Of a stretch of DNA of 64,000 nucleotides, positions 8,491-17,090 are shown in pieces. The stretch lies in contig JBQLZQ010000041.1 of assembly GCA_052168355.1 (NCBI GenBank), positions 1 through 64,000 of the forward strand, given 5' to 3'. Position 1 is the first letter of the stretch, and the number at the start of each line of letters is the position of its first letter. This DNA comes from JBQLZQ01 sp052168355 (GTDB lineage: Bacteria; Pseudomonadota; Alphaproteobacteria; DSM-16000; Inquilinaceae). The translations under genes were made by a program, and so were the position numbers. Below the pieces are notes generated by a model that saw nothing but the letters and a program-made list of their open reading frames with translations, ran no database searches and was not told where the DNA came from.

Positions 8491-8995
8491 AGCTGATCAG
8501 GGCGCTGGCCGGCACGTCGAACCGCGACCGTCCGTTGAGGAATGTCAGTTCGATGATGCAGGCGACGCCGCGCACATCCGCGCCGACCTCGCGCAGCAAG
8601 GCGATGGAGGCGGCCATGGTACCGCCGGTGGCCAGCAGATCGTCCATCACGACGACCCTTTGGCCGGGGGTCACGGCGTCCTTCTGGATCTCGATCGTAT
8701 CCTCGCCATACTCCAGCTCGTAGGTGTGGCTGACGGTCGCGCCCGGCAGCTTGCCCTTTTTGCGCAGCATCACGAAACCGCAGCCCAGGGTGAGGGCCAG
8801 CGGCGCGGCGGTCAGGAAACCGCGGGATTCGATGCCGACCAGAAGATCGGGTTTCAGCGGCCGCACGATATCGGCCAGCCGGTCTACGGTTTCCCGCCAT
8901 GCCTTTGGGTGGGCCAAAAGCGTTGCGATGTCGTAGAACAGGATTCCCGGCTTGGGAAAGTCGGGGACGCTGCGGATGTGGTCTTTGAGATTCAC
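8480..8995 (-). CDS. apt: Adenine phosphoribosyltransferase
   Basis: Converts adenine and PRPP to AMP in purine salvage. The GTG start at 8995 gives VNLKDHIRSVPDFPKPGILF, the standard Apt N-terminus, and a protein of 171 residues, the usual length; a GGGAG site lies about 10 nt upstream. The PRPP-binding motif VVVMDDLLATGGTM is at about residues 116-129, and FLTAAPLALTLGCGFVMLRKKGKLPG gives the flexible-loop region. It is first in the apt-nudK pair and divergent from the Mla operon. Confidence 0.95.
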   Translation of the reverse strand: MNLKDHIRSVPDFPKPGILFYDIATLLAHPKAWRETVDRLADIVRPLKPDLLVGIESRGFLTAAPLALTLGCGFVMLRKKGKLPGATVSHTYELEYGEDTIEIQKDAVTPGQRVVVMDDLLATGGTMAASIALLREVGADVRGVACIIELTFLNGRSRFDVPASALISYDR

Positions 8996-9120
8996 CGAAG
9001 GTCGGCTCCCGTGGCGGCGATCGAAGTGGACAGGCAGCAATTAGTAGCGGGCAGGGTCGGTTGGGTCACCGAAAAGATGGCGGACAGTCCGGGAGGGCCG
9101 GAGGATCGCGGCCGATTGCG

Positions 9121-10233
9121 GTGAGCCGCGACGGCACCCGGGCCGTCGTTGCCGTCAGCGGCCGTTGGGACCTGCGCGCCGCGCTCGATCTGGACCGGCG
9201 GGTGAGGCTGGCGGCCGGCGAGGTGACGGGGGTGCAGACGGCGGCGATCGATCTGGGCGCGGTTTCCGCGCTGGACACCGCCGGTGCGTGGTTGCTCCAA
9301 CGGACACGATCAGACCTCAGGGCGCGTGGCGTCGATGCCGGCTTTGCCAACGCCACCCCGGCCCAGCTGGCGCTGCTGGAGGCGGTGGAAACCCGATCGG
9401 CGGATTGCCAGGTCCAGGAACGCAGACCCAACAAGCTGGTCGAGATCGCCGAGCGGGTGGGCAAGGCGACCTTCGCCTTTATCGGCGAGGCGATGAGCCT
9501 GCTCAATTTTCTCGGAATGGTGTGCGTGCGCCTGGCCGGCGTAGTCGTGCACCCGGGCCGGCTGCGGCTGACATCGACGGTGCATCACATGGAGATGACC
9601 GGCCTGAACGCGATGCCCATCGTCGGTCTGCTGGCATTTCTCATCGGTGTCGTCCTGGCCTATCAAAGCGCCGATCAGCTCCGTCAGTTCGGAGCGGAGA
9701 TCTTTGTCGTCAATCTGCTGGGCGTATCGGTGCTGCGCGAGTTGGGGATCCTGATCACCGCGATCATCGTCGCCGGCCGGTCGGGGTCCGCCTTCACCGC
9801 CCAGATTGGCACCATGAAGGTCAACGAGGAGGTCGACGCGCTGCAGACCCTGGGGCTCGATCCGGTCGACGTGCTGGTGCTGCCGCGGATCCTGGCGCTG
9901 GTCGCCACCCTGCCGCTGTTGGCGTTCTACGCCAATATCATGGCGTTGGCCGGCGGGGCGGTGATGAGCTACACGCTGATCGACATCAGTTTTGGCGCCT
10001 TTATCCAGCAGCTTCAATCGGCGGTGACGCTGACCACGCTGTGGGTGGGTCTGATCAAGGCGCCGGTGTTCGGCTTCGTGATCGCGCTGGTCGGCTGCTA
10101 CGAGGGGCTCAAGGTGACCCGCAGCGCCGAAAGCGTGGGTCGGCTGACGACCCAGTCGGTGGTCGAGGCGATCTTCCTGGTCATCGTTCTGGACGCCTTG
10201 TTTTCGGTGCTGTTCTCGCTGATCGGGATCTGA
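9121..10233 (+). CDS. mlaE: MlaE-type lipid ABC transporter permease with N-terminal STAS domain
   Basis: Permease of the Mla system, which moves phospholipids between inner and outer membranes. Residues 1-85 form a STAS-like domain (VAVSGRWDLRAALDLD ... SALDTAGAWLLQR) that in E. coli is the separate MlaB protein; its fusion to MlaE is common in alphaproteobacteria. Residues about 110-370 are the permease domain with the family segments GSAFTAQIGTMKVNEEVDAL and LGVSVLRELG. The frame is open from 9061 (TTG); GTG 9121 is chosen because it begins the STAS strand, but the start is uncertain. Confidence 0.92.
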   Translation: MSRDGTRAVVAVSGRWDLRAALDLDRRVRLAAGEVTGVQTAAIDLGAVSALDTAGAWLLQRTRSDLRARGVDAGFANATPAQLALLEAVETRSADCQVQERRPNKLVEIAERVGKATFAFIGEAMSLLNFLGMVCVRLAGVVVHPGRLRLTSTVHHMEMTGLNAMPIVGLLAFLIGVVLAYQSADQLRQFGAEIFVVNLLGVSVLRELGILITAIIVAGRSGSAFTAQIGTMKVNEEVDALQTLGLDPVDVLVLPRILALVATLPLLAFYANIMALAGGAVMSYTLIDISFGAFIQQLQSAVTLTTLWVGLIKAPVFGFVIALVGCYEGLKVTRSAESVGRLTTQSVVEAIFLVIVLDALFSVLFSLIGI

Positions 10234-10236
10234 TCG

Positions 10237-11028
10237 ATGGAAGAAGCCGGCCCCGACGCCAAGAACACGGTGATCACGGTACGCGGCTTGCGCACGCAGT
10301 TCGGCAGTCAGGTGATCCATGACGGGCTGGATCTGGACGTGCACCGCGGCGAGGTGCTGGGGGTGGTCGGCGGCTCGGGCTCCGGCAAATCGGTGTTGTT
10401 GAAGGAGATCGTCGGGCTGATCCGTCCCGCCGCCGGCCGAATCACGGTGCTCGGGAAAAATCTGAATGATTTGCACGGGGCCGAACGGCAGAGCCTGCAA
10501 AGGCGATGGGGCGTCCTGTTTCAGGACGGAGCGCTGTTCAGCTCCATGACGGTGGCGGAGAATATTCAGGTTCCGCTCAAGGAATTCACCGATCTGCCGG
10601 GTGACATGATCGACGAAATCACGCGGATCAAGATCGCCATGGCCGGCCTTCCGGACGTGGCCTCGCTGCGCAAACCGGCCGAACTGTCCGGCGGCATGCG
10701 CAAGCGTGCCGGGCTGGCCCGCGCCCTGGCGCTGGATCCCGAAATCCTGTTTCTGGACGAGCCGACGGCGGGCCTGGACCCGATCGGCGCCGCCGCCTTC
10801 GACCAACTTATCGCCAATCTTCAGCAGAGCCTTAATCTGACCGTCTTTATGGTGACCCATGACCTCGACAGCCTGGGCGCAATCTGCGACCGTATCGCCG
10901 TTCTCATCGACAAGCGCGTCATCGTCGACACCATGGACAAGCTGATGACCCTGGACCATCCGTGGATCCGCGACTACTTCCACGGGCCGCGCGGCCGGGC
11001 GGCCCGCGCCGCCGCCGCGAACGGCTGA
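10237..11028 (+). CDS. mlaF: MlaF-type lipid ABC transporter ATP-binding protein
   Basis: ATPase subunit of the Mla phospholipid transporter, 263 residues. Walker A GGSGSGKS is at 45-52, the Q-loop at FQDGALFSSMTVAEN (95-109), the ABC signature LSGGMRKRAGLARAL at 150-164, Walker B LFLDEPTAGLDP at 171-182 and the switch His in MVTHDLDS. MlaF proteins have this modified signature (SGGMRKR). It begins 3 bp after mlaE stops and is followed 9 bp later by mlaD, so the genes form one operon. Confidence 0.95.
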   Translation: MEEAGPDAKNTVITVRGLRTQFGSQVIHDGLDLDVHRGEVLGVVGGSGSGKSVLLKEIVGLIRPAAGRITVLGKNLNDLHGAERQSLQRRWGVLFQDGALFSSMTVAENIQVPLKEFTDLPGDMIDEITRIKIAMAGLPDVASLRKPAELSGGMRKRAGLARALALDPEILFLDEPTAGLDPIGAAAFDQLIANLQQSLNLTVFMVTHDLDSLGAICDRIAVLIDKRVIVDTMDKLMTLDHPWIRDYFHGPRGRAARAAAANG

Positions 11029-11037
11029 GCGGTCTCC

Positions 11038-12024
11038 ATGGAAACACGGGCAAGCTATGTCGCGGTCGGCAGCTTCGTGCTGATCGTCGTGTTGGGTTTC
11101 CTGGTGTTCGCGGTATGGCTGGGCCGGCTCAGCGTCGATCAGATTTCGGCCCGCTACCTCATCTATTTTTCAGGGTCCGTCAACGGGTTGCAGGTCGGAT
11201 CGCCAGTGCGGTATCGCGGCATTCCCGTCGGCCAGGTGGAGGATATCCGGATCGATCCGTTCGATGTCGGCCGGGTTCGCGTGTTGGTGGAGTTGCGCGA
11301 CGACACGCCCATCGTCGAAGGGAATGTTGCGCGGCTCGAGCTGCAGGGCATCACCGGCGGCGTCTTTATCGAGATCCGTGGGGGTGAGCAGGGACAGCCG
11401 CCGCTGGTCGCGGATGCGGGCGCGGACTATCCGGTCATTCCGTCGCAGGCATCGTCGCTGCAGGCGGTGCTCGATTCGGTGCCTGAGCTGGTGATCAGCA
11501 CCACCAAGCTGATCGACAGCGCCTCGGCATTCCTGTCGGTGGAGAACCAGCAGGCGGTGTCGGACTCGCTGGCCAATGTCCAGGCGCTGACGGGGATACT
11601 GGCCCAAGAGGCCGGCAACGTCGCCGGCGCGCTGGAGCGGATCGACGCGCTGGTCGTCAACCTGGACGGGTTGGTTTCGGAAACCAGGGTCGATGCCGCG
11701 CGTCTAAGCGACCGTCTGGACGGCACGCTGGAGACGGTGGACGGGGCGGTCGGCGAGATGGGTGACGAGGTTACGGCCGCGGTCCGACAGGTGCGGCAGG
11801 TGGCCGGGTCGTTCTCCGAAACCGCCGACACGCTGAACGGTCTGCTCACGGATGTCAGGCCCGGCGTACAGAACTTCGCCGGGGAAGGGCTCTATGAGTT
11901 CACCCTGATGGTTGCCGAACTGCGCGGTCTGGCCCGCAGCCTGGGGCGGGTCGCCGAACGGCTGGAGCGGGCGCCGGCGCAGTTTATTTTTGGTGATTCC
12001 GATAGGGGAGTAACCGTCGATTGA
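11038..12024 (+). CDS. mlaD: MlaD/MCE domain periplasmic lipid-binding protein
   Basis: Inner-membrane-anchored periplasmic protein of the Mla system. One N-terminal membrane segment (about residues 7-27) is followed by a single MCE domain (about 38-115: YFSGSVNGLQVGSPVRYRGIPVGQVEDIRID). The long C-terminal region (about 140-300) is helical, with repeated polar/hydrophobic heptads, as in MCE proteins that form a hexameric ring with a helical needle or barrel. At 328 residues it is much longer than E. coli MlaD (183), matching the alphaproteobacterial/PqiB-like form with an extended helical domain. Confidence 0.93.
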   Translation: METRASYVAVGSFVLIVVLGFLVFAVWLGRLSVDQISARYLIYFSGSVNGLQVGSPVRYRGIPVGQVEDIRIDPFDVGRVRVLVELRDDTPIVEGNVARLELQGITGGVFIEIRGGEQGQPPLVADAGADYPVIPSQASSLQAVLDSVPELVISTTKLIDSASAFLSVENQQAVSDSLANVQALTGILAQEAGNVAGALERIDALVVNLDGLVSETRVDAARLSDRLDGTLETVDGAVGEMGDEVTAAVRQVRQVAGSFSETADTLNGLLTDVRPGVQNFAGEGLYEFTLMVAELRGLARSLGRVAERLERAPAQFIFGDSDRGVTVD

Positions 12025-12031
12025 CCGGGCC

Positions 12032-12694
12032 ATGACCGACGCTAGACACCTCTCCCGCCGCCGTTTTGGCGGTGGCGCCATCGTTGCGGCAGCTTTGACC
12101 GTGGGCTGCGGGCCCATAAGGCTGACGCCCGAACCGCCGCAGCTGTATCAGCTCTCGCCGAAAAGCACGTTCGACGAGGATCTTCCGAAAGTCGTCTGGC
12201 AGATCCTGATCGAACCGCCGGTGGCCGCCGCCGGGCTGGACACGGCGCGCATCGCGCTACGCCAGTCGGTGACCACCCTGGACTATTACGCGGACGTTTC
12301 GTGGACCGACAGGGCGCCGGAGATGGTGCAGACGCTGATGGTCGAAAGCTTCGAGAACAGCGGCCAGATCGTCTCGGTCGGCAGGGAGTCCATCGGCCTT
12401 CGGGCCAATTATGTGCTCAAGACGGAGCTGCGCGAGTTTCAGACGGAAACATTCGGCGGCGGACCGTACCAGGTTCGTGTCCGGCTCAACGCAAAGCTGG
12501 TGCGCATCCCCGACCGGGTGATCATCGCCGGCGAGAACTTCGAATCCCTGAATTCCGTGAGCGAGCAAAACTTCGGGGCGGTCATCCACGTCTTCGACGA
12601 GGGGTTGGGAAAGGTGTTGCGCCGCCTGGTGGAATGGACCCTGCGGGAGGGCGAGGCCGACTGGCGGGCACAACAGCGGAACCGGCCGGCATAG
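12032..12694 (+). CDS. ABC-type transport auxiliary lipoprotein (PqiC/MlaX-like)
   Basis: Lipoprotein partner of the MCE transporter, 220 residues; related proteins (PqiC, LetC-like) sit at the outer membrane and receive the MCE barrel. The N-terminus has a Tat-like motif SRRRF (residues 8-12) followed by a hydrophobic stretch and a Cys at residue 26 (LTVGC), so it may be exported folded by Tat and lipidated; the -3 residue is Thr, weaker than the usual Leu. The mature part YQLSPKSTF, SDVSWTDRAPEMVQTLMVESFENSG-like core is typical. It starts 7 bp after mlaD. Confidence 0.88.
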   Translation: MTDARHLSRRRFGGGAIVAAALTVGCGPIRLTPEPPQLYQLSPKSTFDEDLPKVVWQILIEPPVAAAGLDTARIALRQSVTTLDYYADVSWTDRAPEMVQTLMVESFENSGQIVSVGRESIGLRANYVLKTELREFQTETFGGGPYQVRVRLNAKLVRIPDRVIIAGENFESLNSVSEQNFGAVIHVFDEGLGKVLRRLVEWTLREGEADWRAQQRNRPA

Positions 12695-12709
12695 GCAAGG
12701 ACACCAAAA

Positions 12710-13693
12710 ATGCACAAAAAGATGATCGCAACGCTTGTCCTGACCGGGCTGATTGTTGCCGCGACGCCGGGATCGATCCGTTCCGTCCATGCCCAGGACG
12801 CGGTTGAGCGCGAGACCCTGGTGATGGGAACGGGGCGGGTTGCCGGGTTGTACTACCCCGCCGGCGGCGCCCTTGCCCGCACCGTCAACGCCAGCGATGC
12901 CGGCCAGAGATTACGGATGGTGATCGAAAGTACCGGCGGAAGTCAGGAAAACCTGACCCGGCTGGAAGAGGGCGGCCTGGATCTGGGGATCGCCGATTCG
13001 GCCCAGCACTACAGGGTCTGGAACGGTCATGCGGAGGCCGAGGAGACGGCGGGATCCGTGCGGTCGCTGATGGCCCTGCACGCCGAGCCCCTGACGGTGA
13101 TCGTGCGGGCCGACGCCGGCATCGACGCCGTCGCCGACCTTTGGGACCACCCGGTCAATCTGGGGCCCGACGGCGATGCCACCCGGGAGCTTTTCGAGAC
13201 GGTGCTGACCGCCTTTGGCTGGACCGAGGACAAGGTGGAGGTGCACGAGGTGCCACCAGCCGGGCAGGTCGCCGGTCTGTGCGACGGCACCTACGATGCC
13301 ATCGCGTTTGTCGCCCCCCATCCCAGCGGCACCATCAACGCGGCGCTGTCGTCCTGCGATACCAGGATTCTGCCGGTGACGGGGCCGGAGATCGAGGCGC
13401 TGACGGCCGAGTCACCCTACATGGCGCAGACGATCATCCCCGGAGGTCTTTATCCCGGCGTGACGGCGGATGTGCCGACCGTCGGCCCGACTGCCACCCT
13501 CCTGACCACCGATGCGCTGGACCCGGAGGTCGCCTACGCCATCGTCAAGGCGGCGGTGGAGAATCTGGACGCGCTCAAGGGCCAGCACCCGGTGCTGGGG
13601 ATGATCACCGCGCAGTCGATGGCCCGCGCGGGGCTGACCGCGCCGCTGCACGATGGGGCGATGCGATATTACCTTGAGGCCGGGATCATCTGA
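12710..13693 (+). CDS. TAXI-family TRAP transporter substrate-binding protein
   Basis: Periplasmic binding protein of the TAXI type, 327 residues. A Sec signal peptide (about 1-29, ending SVHAQD) is followed by the family hallmark LVMGTGRVAGLYYPAGGALARTVN, GSQENLTRLEEGGLDLGIADSAQ, and the C-terminal hairpin region (TTDALDPEVAYAIVKAAVENLD ... HDGAMRYYLEAGII). Such proteins normally deliver carboxylates such as glutamate or 2-oxoglutarate to a fused QM permease, but none is adjacent here. It starts 15 bp after the Mla lipoprotein with an AAGGA site, so it may be read through from the Mla operon. Confidence 0.92.
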   Translation: MHKKMIATLVLTGLIVAATPGSIRSVHAQDAVERETLVMGTGRVAGLYYPAGGALARTVNASDAGQRLRMVIESTGGSQENLTRLEEGGLDLGIADSAQHYRVWNGHAEAEETAGSVRSLMALHAEPLTVIVRADAGIDAVADLWDHPVNLGPDGDATRELFETVLTAFGWTEDKVEVHEVPPAGQVAGLCDGTYDAIAFVAPHPSGTINAALSSCDTRILPVTGPEIEALTAESPYMAQTIIPGGLYPGVTADVPTVGPTATLLTTDALDPEVAYAIVKAAVENLDALKGQHPVLGMITAQSMARAGLTAPLHDGAMRYYLEAGII

Positions 13694-13742
13694 CGCCGGC
13701 CTTGCAGTCCCGTTTCTGCGGCACAGCATAGGGTCCTGGACC

Positions 13743-14477
13743 GTGATCGACCTTGACGCCGTCAGCACCGACCGCCTTCGCGCCATGCAGGAGGCCGGGG
13801 CCGATGCCGCGCTCTGCCAGCGCATGGCGGCGAAATCCGGCGTGACGATGATCGACGAGGTCATGCGGGGGTGTGACGAGGCGTCGCCCTGGACCCATTT
13901 CCCGCCAGGCGATGTCTACGACCCGGAGCATCACTCGCAATATTATTACCATGTGCACCCGCCGGAGGAGCAGGGGGAGGAGCACGGCCACTTTCACACC
14001 TTTCTACGCCCTTCGGGCATGCCCGAAGGGACGACGCCGGCGCCGGTCGTCGATTTCGTGTCTCCCGCGGATCCGAACGACGCGCTGAGCCATCTGGTGG
14101 CCATCTCCATGGATCCGGGAGGCGAGGCGCGCAGCCTGTTCGTGACCAACCGCTGGGTGACTGCCGAGACTTGGTATGCCGCCGATCATGTGATCGCCAT
14201 GCTGGATTGCTTCGCCATAGAACTGGCGCGGCCGTCCTGGCCGCTCAACCGCTGGATCACCGCGCTGTTCAAGCTGTTTCGGCCGGACATCGAGCATTTG
14301 CTGGTCCGGCGGGACGCGGTCATCGCCGAACACGGCCGATGCCGGCCGGATGTTAACGTGCTGGAGGACCGCTCCCTGGAGGTCCCGGCGACTTTGCGGA
14401 TTTCGGTGCCTGAGCGCATCGAGGCCGTGGCGGGAGTGCTGCGCCAGCGCCGCCGCGCCGCCCGCCGGACGATATAG
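13743..14477 (+). CDS. Conserved hypothetical protein with His-rich motif
   Basis: A protein of about 244 residues with no family that I can name with confidence (it resembles proteins annotated as DUF6969). No signal peptide or membrane segment is seen. The central part has a striking run of aromatic and His residues (HHSQYYYHVHP, then EHGHFHTFLRP), which could bind a metal. A second conserved-looking stretch is LVAISMDPGGEARSLFVTNRWVTAETWY. The C-terminus is basic. GTG 13743 is taken as start to avoid a 41-bp overlap with the TAXI gene; ATG 13788 is an alternative. Confidence 0.75.
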   Translation: MIDLDAVSTDRLRAMQEAGADAALCQRMAAKSGVTMIDEVMRGCDEASPWTHFPPGDVYDPEHHSQYYYHVHPPEEQGEEHGHFHTFLRPSGMPEGTTPAPVVDFVSPADPNDALSHLVAISMDPGGEARSLFVTNRWVTAETWYAADHVIAMLDCFAIELARPSWPLNRWITALFKLFRPDIEHLLVRRDAVIAEHGRCRPDVNVLEDRSLEVPATLRISVPERIEAVAGVLRQRRRAARRTI

Positions 14478-14489
14478 CCTGCGCTTTTC

Positions 14490-14525
14490 GGATTTTGGTT
14501 AAGTTTTCCTTAGCCAATGGAGGAG
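14490..14525 (+). promoter_or_regulatory. CtrA-like TTAA-N7-TTAG site upstream of DUF2336 gene
   Basis: Within the 113-bp leader, TTAA at 14499-14502 and TTAG at 14510-14513 are separated by 7 bases, one base off the TTAA-N7-TTAA site of the alphaproteobacterial cell-cycle regulator CtrA. The flanks GGTTAAG and CTTAGCC are imperfectly symmetrical. A single near-match is weak evidence. Confidence 0.3.
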
Positions 14526-14590
14526 ACACTGGGGAGAACCGGAGACCCGTTTGCGGGCTCCGCCTCCAGGCCATTGACCGACGGGACACC

Positions 14591-15709
14591 ATGACCATGA
14601 AGCTTTCCGGAGACGACGTCACCCGTCTCATGTCCGACCCTTCGCCCGCCACGCGCGCGACGCTTGCCGAGAAGGTCGTCCATAGCCTGGAATCGGGCGC
14701 GATAGGCCCGGAGGAGCGCCGGATCGCCGAAGACATTTTCCGGATCATGGCGCGTGACGCCTCCCAGGCGGTGCGTGAGGCCCTGTCGATCAATCTGAAA
14801 AGCTTCAAGGACCTGCCGCGCGATGTGGCGTTGGTGCTGGCCGGCGATGTCGACGAGGTCGCCACGCCGATCCTGCAGTTCTCGGGGTCCCTGAGCGACG
14901 CGGACCTGATCGAGCTGGTCGGCGGGTCGAGCGAGGCGAAGCAGACGGCGATGGCCCGGCGGCCCACCCTATCGGGTCCGGTCGCCGATGCGCTGGTCGA
15001 CACCGGCAACATCGCGGTGGTCGAGACGGTGGTCGGCAACAACGGCGCCGAACTGAGCGAAGCGACGTTGAGCGGCGTTATCGACAAGTTCGGCGACTCG
15101 CCGTCGATCCAGGAGCCCCTGGTCCTGCGGAACACGCTTCCCCTGACCATCTCGGAGCGGCTGGTCTCGTTCGTATCGGATCGTCTCAAAGAACATCTTT
15201 TGAAGAACCACGAACTGTCGCCGGATACCGCCAGCGAGTTGGTGCTGCGGGTGCGCGAGCGCGCGACGGTGCAGCTTCTGCCCGGCGACGCGGCTCCTGA
15301 AGATGTCGACAAGCTGACGGCACAGCTTTATCGCAACGACCGGCTGACCCCGTCCCTGGTTCTGCGGACCCTGTGCACCGGGGACATGATGTTCTTTGAA
15401 TCGGCGATGGCGGTGCTGGCGGACGTGCCGGTGACCAACGCCCGGATGTTGATCCACGATTCCGGCAAGCTCGGGATGGAGCGTCTGTACGAGCGGGCGG
15501 GGCTTCCCGTCGCGCTGTTCCCCGCCGTGCGGGCGGCGCTGGATATCGCCGATCAGACCGATTATCGAAGCGCCGACTACGACCGGAACAGCTATAGCCG
15601 CACGGTGATCGAGCGCATGCTGACCAATATGGAGGATCTGCGCCCGGAAGACGCCGACTATCTGCTCCGTCGTCTCGACGATCTGATCGTCCCGCCGGCC
15701 GCGGCTTAA
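14591..15709 (+). CDS. DUF2336 domain-containing protein
   Basis: A 372-residue alpha-helical protein of the DUF2336 family, which is frequent in Rhodospirillales and related bacteria and of unknown function. The N-terminal half is made of HEAT-like helix pairs (ATRATLAEKVVHSLE, IAEDIFRIMARDASQAVREALS), and the C-terminal half carries the family's conserved helices (LTPSLVLRTLCTGDMMFFESAMAVLA, YDRNSYSRTVIERMLTN). ATG 14591 is preferred; the longer frame from 14495 would run through the upstream control region. It stands alone and converges with the TRAP operon. Confidence 0.9.
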   Translation: MTMKLSGDDVTRLMSDPSPATRATLAEKVVHSLESGAIGPEERRIAEDIFRIMARDASQAVREALSINLKSFKDLPRDVALVLAGDVDEVATPILQFSGSLSDADLIELVGGSSEAKQTAMARRPTLSGPVADALVDTGNIAVVETVVGNNGAELSEATLSGVIDKFGDSPSIQEPLVLRNTLPLTISERLVSFVSDRLKEHLLKNHELSPDTASELVLRVRERATVQLLPGDAAPEDVDKLTAQLYRNDRLTPSLVLRTLCTGDMMFFESAMAVLADVPVTNARMLIHDSGKLGMERLYERAGLPVALFPAVRAALDIADQTDYRSADYDRNSYSRTVIERMLTNMEDLRPEDADYLLRRLDDLIVPPAAA

Positions 15710-15717
15710 GGGCGGCG

Positions 15718-17088
15718 CTACTGCAGGAGGGTGCGGGGCAGCCACATGGCGATGCCGGGGAAACCCAGCACCAGCAGCAAACCGACCAGCTGTAGCAGCA
15801 CGAACGGAACGATGCCGCGATAGATCGCCTGGATGCGAACCTCCGGCGGCGCCACCCCTTTCAGATAGAACAGGGCGAACCCGAACGGTGGCGTCAAAAA
15901 CGACGTCTGCAGGTTGACCGCGACCAGGATCGCGAACCAGTACACGACCTCCGTCGGGTGGCTGAGATGGCCGCCGAAATCCATCAGCCGGACGATGGGC
16001 GTAAAGATCGGCAGCACGATCAGGGTGATTTCGATCCAGTCGAAAAAGAACCCGAGCACGAAAACGACGCCCATCAGGACGAACAGGATCCCCCACGACC
16101 CGAACCCGAACCAGTCGATAAACTCGACCACCAGATCGTCGCCGCCCAGGGACCGGAACACGAACGAAAAGGCGGTGGCGCCGACGAAAATGAAAAACAG
16201 CATGCCGGCGGTCAGCGCCGACCGCTCGATCACGTCCTTGAGGACCCCGAACGTCAACCGCCGGTTGAGGAGGGCCAGCAGCGTGGCGCCAAACGCACCG
16301 ACACCCGACGCCTCGGTCGGGGTGGCGAAACCGGCGAAGATCGATCCCAGCACCAGGACGATCAGAAACAGCGGCGGGATAAAGCTGCGCAATACCATGA
16401 TGATCAGCCCGCCGGCCGTATCCGGCCCTTCGCTGCCGGGCAGGGGCGGCGCCATCGAGGGCCGCAGACCACAGGTGATGGCGATAAAGGCGAGATAGAG
16501 CGCGGCCAGCAGAAGGCCGGGCATGATCGCCGCCAGGAACAAGGTGCCGACCGAAACCGACAGAAGATCGCCCATGATCACCAGCATGATCGACGGCGGG
16601 ATCAGGATCCCCAAGGTTCCCGAGGCGGCGATGGTGCCGGTGGCCAAGGGGATGTTGTAGCCGCGCTGAAGCATCACCGGCAGGGCCAGCAAGGTCATCA
16701 TCACGACCGAGGCGCCGATGATGCCGGTGGTCGCGGCCATGATGGTGCCCATCATCGTGACCGACAGGGCGAGGCCGCCCGGCACGCGCCGCAGCAGAAC
16801 CTGAAGACAATGCAGCAAATCGCTGGCCACGCCGCTTTTTTCCAGCATGGTGCCCATGTAGATGAACATGGGGATGGCGACCAGCACCGGGTTCTCGACG
16901 ATGCCGCCGAAAATGCGGTTCATCACCAGGGAGAACTGGATGAGCCGGAAGACCTCGAACTCGTAGCCGATAAAGCCGAAGGCGATGCCGACACCGCCCA
17001 GGATCCAGGCCACCGGGTAGCCGGTGAACAGGAGGCAGGCCAGGGCCACGAACATCAGCACCGGCAGATAGTCTGCGATGGCGGCCAT
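15718..17088 (-). CDS. dctM: TRAP transporter large permease subunit (DctM)
   Basis: Large membrane subunit of a tripartite ATP-independent periplasmic (TRAP) transporter, 456 residues with 12-13 hydrophobic segments. Typical DctM stretches include FTGYPVAWILGGVG, FIYMGTMLEKSGVASDLL, TGIIGASVVMMTLLALPVML and SGTLGILIPPSIMLVIMG. The protein uses a Na+ gradient to take up a substrate handed over by the DctP protein. It starts 2 bp after dctQ ends. The form resembles the group annotated for mannitol/chloroaromatic uptake, but the substrate is unproven. Confidence 0.95.
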   Translation of the reverse strand: MAAIADYLPVLMFVALACLLFTGYPVAWILGGVGIAFGFIGYEFEVFRLIQFSLVMNRIFGGIVENPVLVAIPMFIYMGTMLEKSGVASDLLHCLQVLLRRVPGGLALSVTMMGTIMAATTGIIGASVVMMTLLALPVMLQRGYNIPLATGTIAASGTLGILIPPSIMLVIMGDLLSVSVGTLFLAAIMPGLLLAALYLAFIAITCGLRPSMAPPLPGSEGPDTAGGLIIMVLRSFIPPLFLIVLVLGSIFAGFATPTEASGVGAFGATLLALLNRRLTFGVLKDVIERSALTAGMLFFIFVGATAFSFVFRSLGGDDLVVEFIDWFGFGSWGILFVLMGVVFVLGFFFDWIEITLIVLPIFTPIVRLMDFGGHLSHPTEVVYWFAILVAVNLQTSFLTPPFGFALFYLKGVAPPEVRIQAIYRGIVPFVLLQLVGLLLVLGFPGIAMWLPRTLLQ

Positions 17089-17090
17089 GA

